64,000 bases of DNA from Palsa-513 sp050010595 (GTDB lineage: Bacteria; Actinomycetota; Thermoleophilia; Solirubrobacterales; Solirubrobacteraceae), in NCBI GenBank assembly GCA_050010595.1, contig JBEKKS010000014.1:6406-70405 (forward strand), read 5' to 3'. The translations under genes and the position numbers were made by a program. Under the pieces are notes generated by a model that was not told the origin of the DNA, ran no database searches, and saw only the letters and a program-made list of their open reading frames with translations. Positions 33,618-41,520 of the stretch are shown in pieces. Position 1 is the first letter of the stretch; each line of letters opens with the position of its first letter.

Positions 33618-33822
33618 GAGCACCGGTTAGGGTGGTCGCGGCGGGTCGATCAAGCAACGGAGGCCAACGATGAACCTCAAGTGTCACTGAGCGGAGAGAT
33701 CCCGGGACGGCGTGGAGTCCGATGCCGAGTGGGACCTGGTCCGGCGCGATGCGCATGACGATTTCGGAATACCGCACGACCTGCGAGCAGGTTGATGGCG
33801 CTCGTGGCGACAGGCGGGACCA
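33618..33822 (+). other. Intergenic stretch with a strong ribosome site and a six-codon open frame
   Basis: GGAGG at 33659-33663 is well placed (6 bases) before an ATG at 33670, but that frame stops at codon 7 (MNLKCH, TGA at 33688). The same frame then stays open for 34 codons (ERSRDGVESDAEWDLVRRDA and on) to a TGA at 33793. It may be a leader peptide or the remains of a small gene broken by a stop. It lies where the base composition begins to change, just before the ABC exporter. Confidence 0.3.
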
Positions 33823-35595
33823 ATGACGGCGCGCTTCGCGGCGCAACCCGAGCAGGGACAGTTGCGCTTCCTCGTCCGCGGACGCATGCTCCTGATCGTT
33901 GCCCTCGTGGTCGCCTCGGTGCTCACGGGCATCTGTGAAGCGTCGATCCTGGCAATCATCGCTGAGGCGGCGGGTGCTCTAGTTAGCCGCACGCATGAGT
34001 TGCACATCTCGGTGGGCCCGCTCCACATCAGTGCGACGATCGGTGGTCTGCTCGGCGTAGGCCTTCTTCTCGTCGCGGCACGCCTCATGCTTCAGGTACC
34101 AATCGTGGTGCTGCCGGCCAATCTCGCCGCCGACGTGCAGCGAACCTTGCGCCAACGTCTGATCGCCGCTTTCACGGGCGCCTCTTGGACGATGCAGTCG
34201 CGCGTTCGGGAGGGCGAGGTACAGGAGCTCCTGACGAACCAAACGCTCCAGGCGTCATTCGTGACGCTGTCCCTGACGGGGCTCGTGACGAATGGGATGA
34301 CATTGCTGGTGCTTGTTGGCGGAGCGTTCTTTCTCGAGCCGGCGGCTGCGGGGATCACGTTGGTCGCTACAGTCGTTCTGATGAGTGGTCTGCGGCCGCT
34401 CAACCAACTCGTCGGTCGCCGGTCGCATCAGCTGTCCACCGAGCAGATACGTCTCGCTCACGACATCGGTCAGACAGCTCGCATGGCCGAGGAGATGGAC
34501 GTCTTTGGCGTCGGCCGCCGGCAAGCGGACGAGGTGCAGAAGCTCGTCGACACAGTTCGCCGGAATTTCGCGAGCCAACAGGTGCTCGCGAGCCTGGCTC
34601 CAAGCATATTCACGACCGCAACGTATTTGCTTCTCGTCGGCGGCCTCTTCGTGCTTCACGCGGTGAGTGCCAGCCACGTCGCGTCGCTCGGTGCCGTCGT
34701 GTTGCTCCTCGTGCGCTCGAGCGCGTACGGCCAGCAGGCTTCTGCCTGTTACCAGAGCGTGCGCACGGCAACACCGTTCGTGCAACGGGTACGCGAAGCC
34801 GAGCGCGAGTATAGGGAGAGCGCTCCGGTGAGCGGCGATCGCGCGCTTACCGCGATCACAAGCCTCAAGCTCGACCACGCATCGTTTGCGTATGTGCCCG
34901 GACGGCCGGTGATCGATGACGTCAGCTTCGAGGTGGTCGGTGGCGAGTCCGTGGGCATCGTCGGGCCGTCCGGCGCGGGCAAGTCGACACTTACGCAGAT
35001 CTTGCTCCGACTGCGGCCGGTCGACTCGGGTGCGTACCTGGTCAATGGGGTGCCGGCGGCCGAGTACTCGTTCGAAGACTGGACCTCACGCGTGGCCTAC
35101 GTATCGCAGGAGCCACGCTTACTGCATACGACTGTCACGGAGAATATTCGCTACTTCCGGGACATCGACCAGGCAGCGGTCATCGAGGCCGCAAAGCTCG
35201 CGCGTATCGACGATGACATCGTGGGCTGGGCGGATGGCTACGACACTGTGATTGGTCCACGTGCCGACGCGGTCTCCGGTGGTCAGCAACAGCGGATCTG
35301 TATCGCTCGCGCGCTGGCCGGCCAGCCGGCGGTGTTGATTCTCGACGAGCCAACAAGTGCTCTCGACCCAAGGTCCGAGAGCCTCCTTCAGGAGTCGCTG
35401 ACAGCCCTGCGCGAACGTACTACGCTGCTGATTGTTGCCCACCGCATGTCAACGCTCGAGATGTGCGATCGCATCCTCGTGATCCTCGACGGACGTGTCG
35501 ACGGTTACGGCTCGGCCAGCGAGCTGCTGCGCGAGAACAAGTACTACCGAGCCGCGATCGCTCTGTCAGGTGCAGGCAAGACGGGTACCGGCTGA
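33823..35595 (+). CDS. ABC transporter, fused permease and ATPase (MsbA-like half-transporter)
   Basis: 590 residues. The N-terminal membrane domain (about 20-310) has six hydrophobic stretches, such as LLIVALVVASVLTGICEASI and FTTATYLLLVGGLFVLHAVS. The C-terminal ATPase has Walker A GPSGAGKST, Q-loop YVSQEPRLLH, signature VSGGQQQRICIARAL, Walker B VLILDEPTSALD and the H-loop in IVAHRMS. Such half-transporters dimerise and export lipids, lipid-linked sugars or peptides. Its codon use and GC are lower than its neighbours (a 60-base sample near 35101 is 53% GC). It is 4 bp ahead of the HldD gene, so a heptose-containing lipid-linked substrate is a reasonable guess. Confidence 0.9.
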   Translation: MTARFAAQPEQGQLRFLVRGRMLLIVALVVASVLTGICEASILAIIAEAAGALVSRTHELHISVGPLHISATIGGLLGVGLLLVAARLMLQVPIVVLPANLAADVQRTLRQRLIAAFTGASWTMQSRVREGEVQELLTNQTLQASFVTLSLTGLVTNGMTLLVLVGGAFFLEPAAAGITLVATVVLMSGLRPLNQLVGRRSHQLSTEQIRLAHDIGQTARMAEEMDVFGVGRRQADEVQKLVDTVRRNFASQQVLASLAPSIFTTATYLLLVGGLFVLHAVSASHVASLGAVVLLLVRSSAYGQQASACYQSVRTATPFVQRVREAEREYRESAPVSGDRALTAITSLKLDHASFAYVPGRPVIDDVSFEVVGGESVGIVGPSGAGKSTLTQILLRLRPVDSGAYLVNGVPAAEYSFEDWTSRVAYVSQEPRLLHTTVTENIRYFRDIDQAAVIEAAKLARIDDDIVGWADGYDTVIGPRADAVSGGQQQRICIARALAGQPAVLILDEPTSALDPRSESLLQESLTALRERTTLLIVAHRMSTLEMCDRILVILDGRVDGYGSASELLRENKYYRAAIALSGAGKTGTG

Positions 35596-35599
35596 TCGC

Positions 35600-36604
35600 G
35601 TGGTACCAAAGGGTGGTAAGGCTGGCTTCACCTTCATCACCGGCGCGGGCGGATTCATCGGCTCGAACCTCGCTGATGCACTGTCTTGTGCAGGACACTC
35701 GCTCGTTCTCTGTGACACCTATGAGCACCAGATGTCATGGGAGTACCTCGCCTCTGTGCTCGCTCACGACATCGTGCTGGCCAATGATGCGATGGCATGG
35801 TTGTCGGCGCACGAGGGCGAGGTCACCGCGATCGTCCACATGGGGGCGATCTCCGATACGACCGCAACGGATCTTACGGCGCTGGTCGCGAATAATGTGC
35901 GTTTTTCGCTCGATCTGTGGGAATACGCTTGCCGCACAGATTGCGCGTTCATTTACGCGTCGTCGGCAGCAACTTATGGTGACGGCTCCCAGGGCTTTAG
36001 CGACGATGACACTTCTGCCGCCCTCGCTAAGCTGCGTCCGCTCAATGGCTATGCCTGGAGCAAGCATGTGGTCGATCGGCGTGTCATCGACGATGTCGAG
36101 CGTGGAGAGTCTGCGCCGCGGCGCTGGGCTGGGCTCAAGTTCTTCAACGTGTACGGGCCCAACGAGCGCCACAAGGGCTCGATGCGCTCTGTGGTTCACC
36201 AGCTGTATCCACAGGTCGCGGCCGGCCAGCCGGCGAGACTGTTCAAGTCAGACAACGTGCAATATCCGGACGGCGGGCAGCTACGCGATTTCGTGTACGT
36301 GAAGGATTGCTGTGCGGTCGTGCAGAATCTGCTGGCGGCTCCATCCTTCGCCGGAATATTCAACGTCGGCACCGGGGTCGCACGGAGCTTCGCGGACTTG
36401 GCTGCAGCGGTCTTCGCGGCACTCGGGCGCGAGCCCGACATCGAGTACATCACGATGCCTGCGAGCTTGCGTGGGCGCTACCAGTACTTCACGCAAGCCG
36501 ACATGTCCAAGCTCGAGGCCTCGGGTCTCGCCCCGCGCTTTCACACGCTCGAGGCAGGCATCGCCGACTACGTCCAATGCCATCTGGCGCAAGAGTTTGG
36601 CTAG
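35600..36604 (+). CDS. hldD: ADP-L-glycero-D-manno-heptose 6-epimerase
   Basis: 334 residues from the GTG at 35600, four bases after the ABC gene stop. SDR features: TFITGAGGFIGSNLADALSC, VHMGAISDTTATDLTALVAN, FIYASSAATYGDGSQGFSDD and LNGYAWSKHVVDRRV (catalytic YxxxK). GLKFFNVYGPNERHKGSM and GGQLRDFVYVKDCCAVVQNL follow, the latter typical of HldD/RfaD. The enzyme inverts C6 of ADP-D-glycero-D-manno-heptose to the L,D form used in bacterial glycans. The longer frame starting at 35495 lies inside the transporter and is rejected. GC is lower than in the flanking regions. Confidence 0.9.
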   Translation: MVPKGGKAGFTFITGAGGFIGSNLADALSCAGHSLVLCDTYEHQMSWEYLASVLAHDIVLANDAMAWLSAHEGEVTAIVHMGAISDTTATDLTALVANNVRFSLDLWEYACRTDCAFIYASSAATYGDGSQGFSDDDTSAALAKLRPLNGYAWSKHVVDRRVIDDVERGESAPRRWAGLKFFNVYGPNERHKGSMRSVVHQLYPQVAAGQPARLFKSDNVQYPDGGQLRDFVYVKDCCAVVQNLLAAPSFAGIFNVGTGVARSFADLAAAVFAALGREPDIEYITMPASLRGRYQYFTQADMSKLEASGLAPRFHTLEAGIADYVQCHLAQEFG

Positions 36605-36841
36605 GCGCAGCGCCAGTGCCCGAGGCGAAGCAGCGCCGTCCGTTACCTTCGCTGCGGTAGGGTTTCTTGGGCAGGCGTCGGTCACTAGAAGGACGCCGGA
36701 CTTGGAGTTCGACATCTCGAACGCGTTATCTGAACTGGCTGGGCAGCTACGCGTGTCCGGGCGCGAGCCGTTGATGCGAGCCTCGGCGCGGCGCTGCCGT
36801 ATGGATTCGCGCGGTTTCACTCCGCGGCTGAAGCGGATGCG
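36605..36841 (+). other. 237-bp gap upstream of the GmhA-HldC fusion gene
   Basis: No convincing gene is seen. The frame of the fusion gene is open upstream to 36734 (TGWAATRVRARAVDASLGAA and on) but contains no ATG, GTG or TTG before 36842. The stretch may hold a promoter for the heptose genes; I see only weak -35/-10 candidates (TTGGAG near 36709, GTTATC 17 bases later). Confidence 0.3.
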
Positions 36842-37921
36842 GTGGACGCGAAGGTTTCGGTAGCGGTCGATGCGGCGCTCCGCCAGAGCGCGGCGGCGGC
36901 GACCGAGCTACCGGGCTTGTCGGCGCAAGTAGCGACGGCGGCGCAGCTCATCGTGCGCTCGCTAGCAGCCGGCGGGAAGGTGCTCTGCTTCGGCAACGGC
37001 GGAAGCGCGAGCGATGCGCAGCATCTGAGCTCCGAGCTCGTCGGCCGCTTTCGACGCGAGCGGCGCGCGCTCCCGGCGCTTGCGTTGGGCACCGACGGCT
37101 CCGCGCTGACATCGATCGCCAACGACAGCGGGTTCGAGCATGTCTTCTCGCGCCAGATTGAGGCCCACGGCAGCGCCGGCGACGTGGCCGTCGCGATCAC
37201 GACGAGCGGCCAGTCGGCGAACGTCCTTGCCGGCATCGACGCCGCGCGCAGGATGAAGCTAGCCGTCGTTTTGCTCACCGGACCAGGGGGTGCGATGCTC
37301 AGCGATCGCGCGAGCGTTGCGATCGCGAGCACTGCCCCCGATACAGCCCGCATCCAGGAGTGTCACGGCGCGGTGATCCACGCGATCTGCGAGGCGGTCG
37401 AGGAGGCGATCGTCGACGCCGATCTGCTGCCCGGGCGGCCGGGAGCGGTCACGACCTTGCCGGAGCTCGTCGAGCTGCGCGAGTACTACCGTCGATGCGG
37501 TTGCGTCGTCGTGTGGACCAACGGGGTCTTCGACCTGCTTCACGTCGGCCACCTGACCACGTTGCGCGCTGCACGGGAGCTGGGCGATGTGCTGTTCGTC
37601 GGCGTCAACGACGACGCGTCGGTACGCCGCCTGAAGGGTCCACGTCGTCCGCTCACGCCCGCGCGAGAGCGGGCCGAGCTTCTCGCCGCGCTCGATCCGG
37701 TAGATCGAGTGGTTGTCTTCTCGGAGGACACGCCGGACGACTGTCTGCGCGTTCTGCGTCCCGACGTCCACGTGAAGGGAGACGACTACCGCCCACCGGA
37801 GGGCAAGCCGATGCCGGAGGCTGCGACCGTCGCGGCCTACGGCGGCAGGATCGAGTTCGTCGCCAGTGTGCGAGACCGCTCGACGTCGCGACTGGCCGAC
37901 GCACTTGCCGATGAACGCTGA
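36842..37921 (+). CDS. Fusion of sedoheptulose-7-phosphate isomerase (GmhA) and heptose-1-phosphate adenylyltransferase (HldC/HldE-C)
   Basis: 359 residues with two complete domains. Residues 1-195 are a GmhA-type SIS domain: GGKVLCFGNGGSASDAQHLS, SELVGRF, ITTSGQSANVL and IQECHGAVIH. Residues 205-359 are a cytidylyltransferase-fold domain like the C-terminal half of HldE: VVVWTNGVFDLLHVGHLTTL with HVGH at 234-237, then VRRLKGPRRPLTPARERAEL, FSEDTPDDCLRVLRPDVHVK and GDDYRPP. The first makes D-glycero-D-manno-heptose-7-phosphate; the second activates heptose-1-phosphate with ATP. In the usual organisation GmhA stands alone and HldE carries kinase plus transferase. Here the kinase is a separate gene (38456). 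Frame and spacing are clean through the junction, so this is a real fusion. Confidence 0.92.
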   Translation: MDAKVSVAVDAALRQSAAAATELPGLSAQVATAAQLIVRSLAAGGKVLCFGNGGSASDAQHLSSELVGRFRRERRALPALALGTDGSALTSIANDSGFEHVFSRQIEAHGSAGDVAVAITTSGQSANVLAGIDAARRMKLAVVLLTGPGGAMLSDRASVAIASTAPDTARIQECHGAVIHAICEAVEEAIVDADLLPGRPGAVTTLPELVELREYYRRCGCVVVWTNGVFDLLHVGHLTTLRAARELGDVLFVGVNDDASVRRLKGPRRPLTPARERAELLAALDPVDRVVVFSEDTPDDCLRVLRPDVHVKGDDYRPPEGKPMPEAATVAAYGGRIEFVASVRDRSTSRLADALADER

Positions 37922-38459
37922 GGGCCGGCGGGCCGTCTTCCTCGATCGCGACGGGACGCTGATCGCGGATCCCGGCTATCTGCGGGATCCAGGACGGGTC
38001 GAGCTGCTCCCCGGGGCCGCGGCGGCGCTTGCCGAGCTAGCCCGGCGTGGCGCCCTGCTCGTCGTGGTCAGCAACCAGTCCGGCATCGGGCGCGGACTGA
38101 TCACGCCGCAGGAGGCGCGCTCTGTTCACGACCGTTTCGCCCACCTGCTCGAGCAGGCGGGCGTCGCTCTTGACGACGCTTACTACTGCCCGCATGCGCC
38201 AGACGCCGGCTGCACGTGTCGCAAGCCGCTACCAGGCATGCTGCTGCAAGCCGCACGCGAGCACGGGATCGATCTCGACCGGTCGACCATGATCGGAAAC
38301 TCTGCCGACGACATCGCCGCCGGGCAGGCGGCTGGAGCGTTCACGATTCTGTTGCTCGACGGCAAGACGGATGCGACGCAGATCGCGCCAGATGCCGTCG
38401 CCGCGAGTTGGGGCGACGTTGGCGGCCTGGTGCCTGCGGAGGCTGGTGCCAAGCAGTGA
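37911..38459 (+). CDS. gmhB: D-glycero-D-manno-heptose 1,7-bisphosphate 7-phosphatase
   Basis: 182 residues from the ATG at 37911 (MNAEGRRAVFLDRDGTLIAD), overlapping the fusion gene by 11 bp. HAD-phosphatase motifs: FLDRDGTL with both Asp residues, VVVSNQSGIGRGL, the zinc loop CPHAPDAGCTCRKPLPGML, and MIGNSADDIAAGQAAGA. The CxH...CxC zinc site and size match GmhB and related HisB-type phosphatases; the surrounding heptose genes favour GmhB. It removes the 7-phosphate after the kinase step, before adenylyl transfer. Confidence 0.92.
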   Translation: MNAEGRRAVFLDRDGTLIADPGYLRDPGRVELLPGAAAALAELARRGALLVVVSNQSGIGRGLITPQEARSVHDRFAHLLEQAGVALDDAYYCPHAPDAGCTCRKPLPGMLLQAAREHGIDLDRSTMIGNSADDIAAGQAAGAFTILLLDGKTDATQIAPDAVAASWGDVGGLVPAEAGAKQ

Positions 38460-39415
38460 GCACACCGACGATGATCACTCGAGGGATGCGGGTTACGGTC
38501 GTTGGCGACGTGATGCTCGACGAATACATCTTTGGCGAGGCGAGCCGGATCTCGCCGGAGGCTCCCGTTCCGGTGGTCCACGCGCTCGGCGAGCGTAAGA
38601 CGCCCGGCGGTGCGGCGCACTCCGCTCGCTGCGCGGCGGCACTTGAAGCGGTGGTCCAGTTGTGCGGTGTCGTCGGTGCGGATGCGGCTGGCAAGGAGCT
38701 CGAGCGCCTGCTCGTGGAGGGCGGAGTCGACGCGCGATTCGTGAGCTCGCCGACGCGCCAGACGATCCGCAAGGCGCGTATCTTCGCGGGACACCATCAG
38801 GTCGCACGAGTCGACCACGAGACGATCAGCAGGCTCGACACGGATGACGAGCGAGCCCTGGCGGAAGTGATCAGCGCGGCGGGCGATACCGACGTGCTCC
38901 TGGTTTCCGATTACGCGAAGGGCGCCGTCACCGAGGCAGTCATGGAGCAGGTGCGCGCGGTCGCCCGGGCACGCGCCATACCGGTGGTGGTTGATCCCAA
39001 GGCGGCGGACTGGTCGCTGTACCGCGGGGTCGATGTGGTGAAGCCGAACGCCGCAGAGCTCGGACGCGCGAGCGGCATGCCGACGAGCACGCCGAGTGAC
39101 ATTCTCGCCGCGGGGGCGCGGATGAGCGCCGAGCTGAGCCCGGCAGCCATCGTCGTGACCCGTGGCGCCGACGGCATCTCACTCTTCGTCGACGGTCGCC
39201 ATGTCTTGGACGACGCCGGTATCACGCGCGAGGTAGTCGACGTGACCGGAGCCGGCGACACCGTCGCCGTCTGCATCGCGCTAGCGCTTGCGACTGGGAT
39301 GGAGTGGCAGGCGACGCTGCGACTCGCGAACCTGACCGCGGGGATCGCGATCCGTCGTGCCGGCACCACGGTGGTGTCGCTCGATGAGCTCGAGCGCGAA
39401 GCCGCACATGCCTAG
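38456..39415 (+). CDS. D-glycero-D-manno-heptose-7-phosphate kinase (HldE N-terminal domain / RfaE1 type)
   Basis: 319 residues from the GTG at 38456, overlapping GmhB as GTGA. PfkB/ribokinase-type features: VTVVGDVMLDEYIFGEASRI, SPEAPVPVVHALGERKTPGG, GAAHSARCAAALEAV, LLVSDYAKGAVTEAVMEQVR, VVVDPKAADWSLYRG, KPNAAELGRASG and VDVTGAGDTVAVCIALALAT with the catalytic Asp of GAGD. It phosphorylates heptose-7-phosphate at O1. It has no adenylyltransferase half, which is instead fused to GmhA two genes upstream. Confidence 0.92.
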   Translation: MSTPTMITRGMRVTVVGDVMLDEYIFGEASRISPEAPVPVVHALGERKTPGGAAHSARCAAALEAVVQLCGVVGADAAGKELERLLVEGGVDARFVSSPTRQTIRKARIFAGHHQVARVDHETISRLDTDDERALAEVISAAGDTDVLLVSDYAKGAVTEAVMEQVRAVARARAIPVVVDPKAADWSLYRGVDVVKPNAAELGRASGMPTSTPSDILAAGARMSAELSPAAIVVTRGADGISLFVDGRHVLDDAGITREVVDVTGAGDTVAVCIALALATGMEWQATLRLANLTAGIAIRRAGTTVVSLDELEREAAHA

Positions 39416-40502
39416 CGACCGCCAGCACATGGTCGCGATCCTGCGTCTAGACCATATCGGCGACCTCGTGCTGACCGGTCCGTTCCTCGTGGAGCTGCGG
39501 GCGGCCTACCCCGCTTCCCACATCATCCTCGTCGTGTCGACCACGAACGCGGACCTCGCCCGGCGGTTGTCAGTCGTCGACGAGGTGCTGACTGTCCCGG
39601 ACCGCAGAACCCGGTGGTTCGGGCGCACGCGCCAGGCCTTCGATCGTTACCGCCTCGAGCGCCAGCTGCGCAGCCGTCAGATCGACGTGATGATCGTCCC
39701 ACGGTGGGACGTCGACCACTACGGTGCGCTCAAGGTTCTCCGCAGCCTGCAGGCGCCGGTCCGCGTGGGCTTCGCCGAGGCGGATAAGCGCTACCGGCGC
39801 TCGGCGCTCACCCGCGTCGTCGGCGCCCCCGCCGCTGAGCACGAGGCGCTCAAAGCGCTGCGCCTCTTGCCGCAGGCGGACCATCGCGACTGGTCGCAGC
39901 TGGAGCATCCGCTCTGGTATGCAGCGGAGGACGCTCGAGCAGCAGATCGGCTCCTGGCTTCCGCCGAGGGTCCTCTGATCGTTTTCGGCATTGGTGCGGA
40001 CGAAGCGCGAAAGGTGTGGCCCGCCGAGCGTTTCGCGCGCAGCGCGGTTGTCCTCTGCGAGGCCTTTGGGGCAGTTGCCGTGATCGTCGGCGGGCCGGCT
40101 GACCGTGCCGCCGCGGCGCGCTTCGCTGTGATCGCACCGGACTCGATCAACCTCGTCGGCGCGACGTCGCTACCCGTCGCGGCAGCGGTCATCGCACGAG
40201 CGGCGCTGTTCGTCGGCAACGATGCCGGCCCGATGCACCTGGCGGCCGCGGCTCGGGTGCCGATCGTCGAAATCCGTTGCCATCCGCAGTCCGGCCAAGC
40301 GGAGCACAGGTATTCGTCGGCGCGGTTTGGCCCGCAGCCTGGCCCGGCGGTCACGCTCCAGCCGGCAGTGCCTGAAGCGGGCTGCTCGGACTGGTGCAGT
40401 GCCCTGGAGGCGCATTGCATCCTCGCGACCTCAGTCGAGGACGTGGTGGCGGCCGGGACACGGCTGCTCTGGGCTGTGCCCGGCCTCCAAGGCGGGCAGT
40501 GA
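39408..40502 (+). CDS. Glycosyltransferase family 9 (heptosyltransferase-like)
   Basis: 364 residues from the ATG at 39408, overlapping the kinase gene by 8 bp. GT9 layout: VAILRLDHIGDLVLTGPFLV at the N-terminus, DVMIVPRWDVDHYGALKVLR in the first domain, then WPAERFARSAVVLCEAFGAV, VIVGGPADRAAAARFAV, and VGNDAGPMHLAAAARVPIVE (the typical G-N-D-x-G-x-x-H-x-A). GT9 enzymes transfer ADP-heptose to lipid A core or other acceptors. Directly after the ADP-heptose genes it is the natural user of that donor. The acceptor in a likely Gram-positive-type cell is unknown. Confidence 0.9.
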   Translation: MPSDRQHMVAILRLDHIGDLVLTGPFLVELRAAYPASHIILVVSTTNADLARRLSVVDEVLTVPDRRTRWFGRTRQAFDRYRLERQLRSRQIDVMIVPRWDVDHYGALKVLRSLQAPVRVGFAEADKRYRRSALTRVVGAPAAEHEALKALRLLPQADHRDWSQLEHPLWYAAEDARAADRLLASAEGPLIVFGIGADEARKVWPAERFARSAVVLCEAFGAVAVIVGGPADRAAAARFAVIAPDSINLVGATSLPVAAAVIARAALFVGNDAGPMHLAAAARVPIVEIRCHPQSGQAEHRYSSARFGPQPGPAVTLQPAVPEAGCSDWCSALEAHCILATSVEDVVAAGTRLLWAVPGLQGGQ

Positions 40503-40551
40503 CGCGTCGCGAGCGCCTGGGCGGTTGGCCGGCGGCTACGATCCGCGACCG

Positions 40552-41520
40552 ATGAGTGACGACGCAGACGGAGCGCGAGATCGCTTCCAGGTACCCGTGG
40601 CACTGTTCGTCCACCGCCGCGCCGACTTGCTCCCGCGCACCCTCGACTGCCTCCGCGTAAGCGGCCTGACCGAGCTCTACGTCTTCTCCGACGGTCCGCG
40701 GGACGCAGGCGATATCCCAGGCGTGGAGAAGGTGCGTGAGGTGATCGCCGGCATCGATTGGATCGATCCTGTGGTTGTCGCGCGAGCCGAGAACCTGGGG
40801 CTGAGCGAGTCGATCCGCGAGGGTCTCGATGAGCTGTTCGCGAACCACGACGCAGCGGTGGTCATCGAGGACGATGTCTGTGTCGCGCCGGAGTTCTACG
40901 ACTACGCCTGTCGTGCGCTGCGCCACTACCGCGACGAACCGAGCGTGGCGGGCATTACCGGACTGCGGCTGCCGTTCTCGAGGCGGGCGCTCGGCAGCTA
41001 CCCATTCGACGTGTTCATGTCGCTGCGCTTCCACGCCTGGGGTTGGGCCACGTGGCGTGACCGATGGCAAAGCTTCTCGTTCGATTTGGACGCCCTGCGC
41101 CGCGAGGTCGCGGCCGCACCGGACTTTCACCCGGCACGCGCTGGCTATGACCTGCCGATCATGATCGACCAGACGCTGAACGCGCCGACGCTTGGCGGCT
41201 CGTGGGACGTTGCGTGTGGCATCAACATGCTGCTGCACGGCCAGTACTTCGTCACGCCCACTTGGAATATGGTGGAGAACAGCGGCTTTTGGGAAGGCAC
41301 GCACTACCGCTCACCGCCACCCTGGCAGCTCGTGTGGGAGCAGGATCTGCGCCCGGCAGGCGGCAGCATCCGCTTCGCACCTCCCGAGGAGTGCGCGCCG
41401 ATCCTCCGCGATTACAAGCGTTTCCATGCGCCGACCCTTGCGCAGCACGTTCGCGGTAAAACTGGCGCCGCGATCAAGTTGCTTCGCGGCACGCCGGTGC
41501 ACCGGCCGCAGCACCGATGA
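40552..41520 (+). CDS. Glycosyltransferase-like protein with GT-A fold
   Basis: 322 residues. The N-terminal QVPVALFVHRRADLLPRTLD, LTELYVFSDGPRD and VVVARAENLGLSESIREGLD, then AAVVIEDDVCVAPEFYDYAC (EDD metal site), give a GT-A domain like those of GT2-related enzymes that begin with VALFVxxR. FMSLRFHAWGWATWRDRW and GGSWDVACGINMLLHGQYFV follow. The ATG at 40552 is preferred because the longer frame overlaps the GT9 gene. Its stop overlaps the next start as ATGA. Confidence 0.82.
   Translation: MSDDADGARDRFQVPVALFVHRRADLLPRTLDCLRVSGLTELYVFSDGPRDAGDIPGVEKVREVIAGIDWIDPVVVARAENLGLSESIREGLDELFANHDAAVVIEDDVCVAPEFYDYACRALRHYRDEPSVAGITGLRLPFSRRALGSYPFDVFMSLRFHAWGWATWRDRWQSFSFDLDALRREVAAAPDFHPARAGYDLPIMIDQTLNAPTLGGSWDVACGINMLLHGQYFVTPTWNMVENSGFWEGTHYRSPPPWQLVWEQDLRPAGGSIRFAPPEECAPILRDYKRFHAPTLAQHVRGKTGAAIKLLRGTPVHRPQHR

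Noticed and set aside
33688..33690. In-frame TGA read as selenocysteine
   Set aside because: No SECIS-like hairpin is evident after it and no selenoprotein family fits; a leader peptide or broken gene is simpler.
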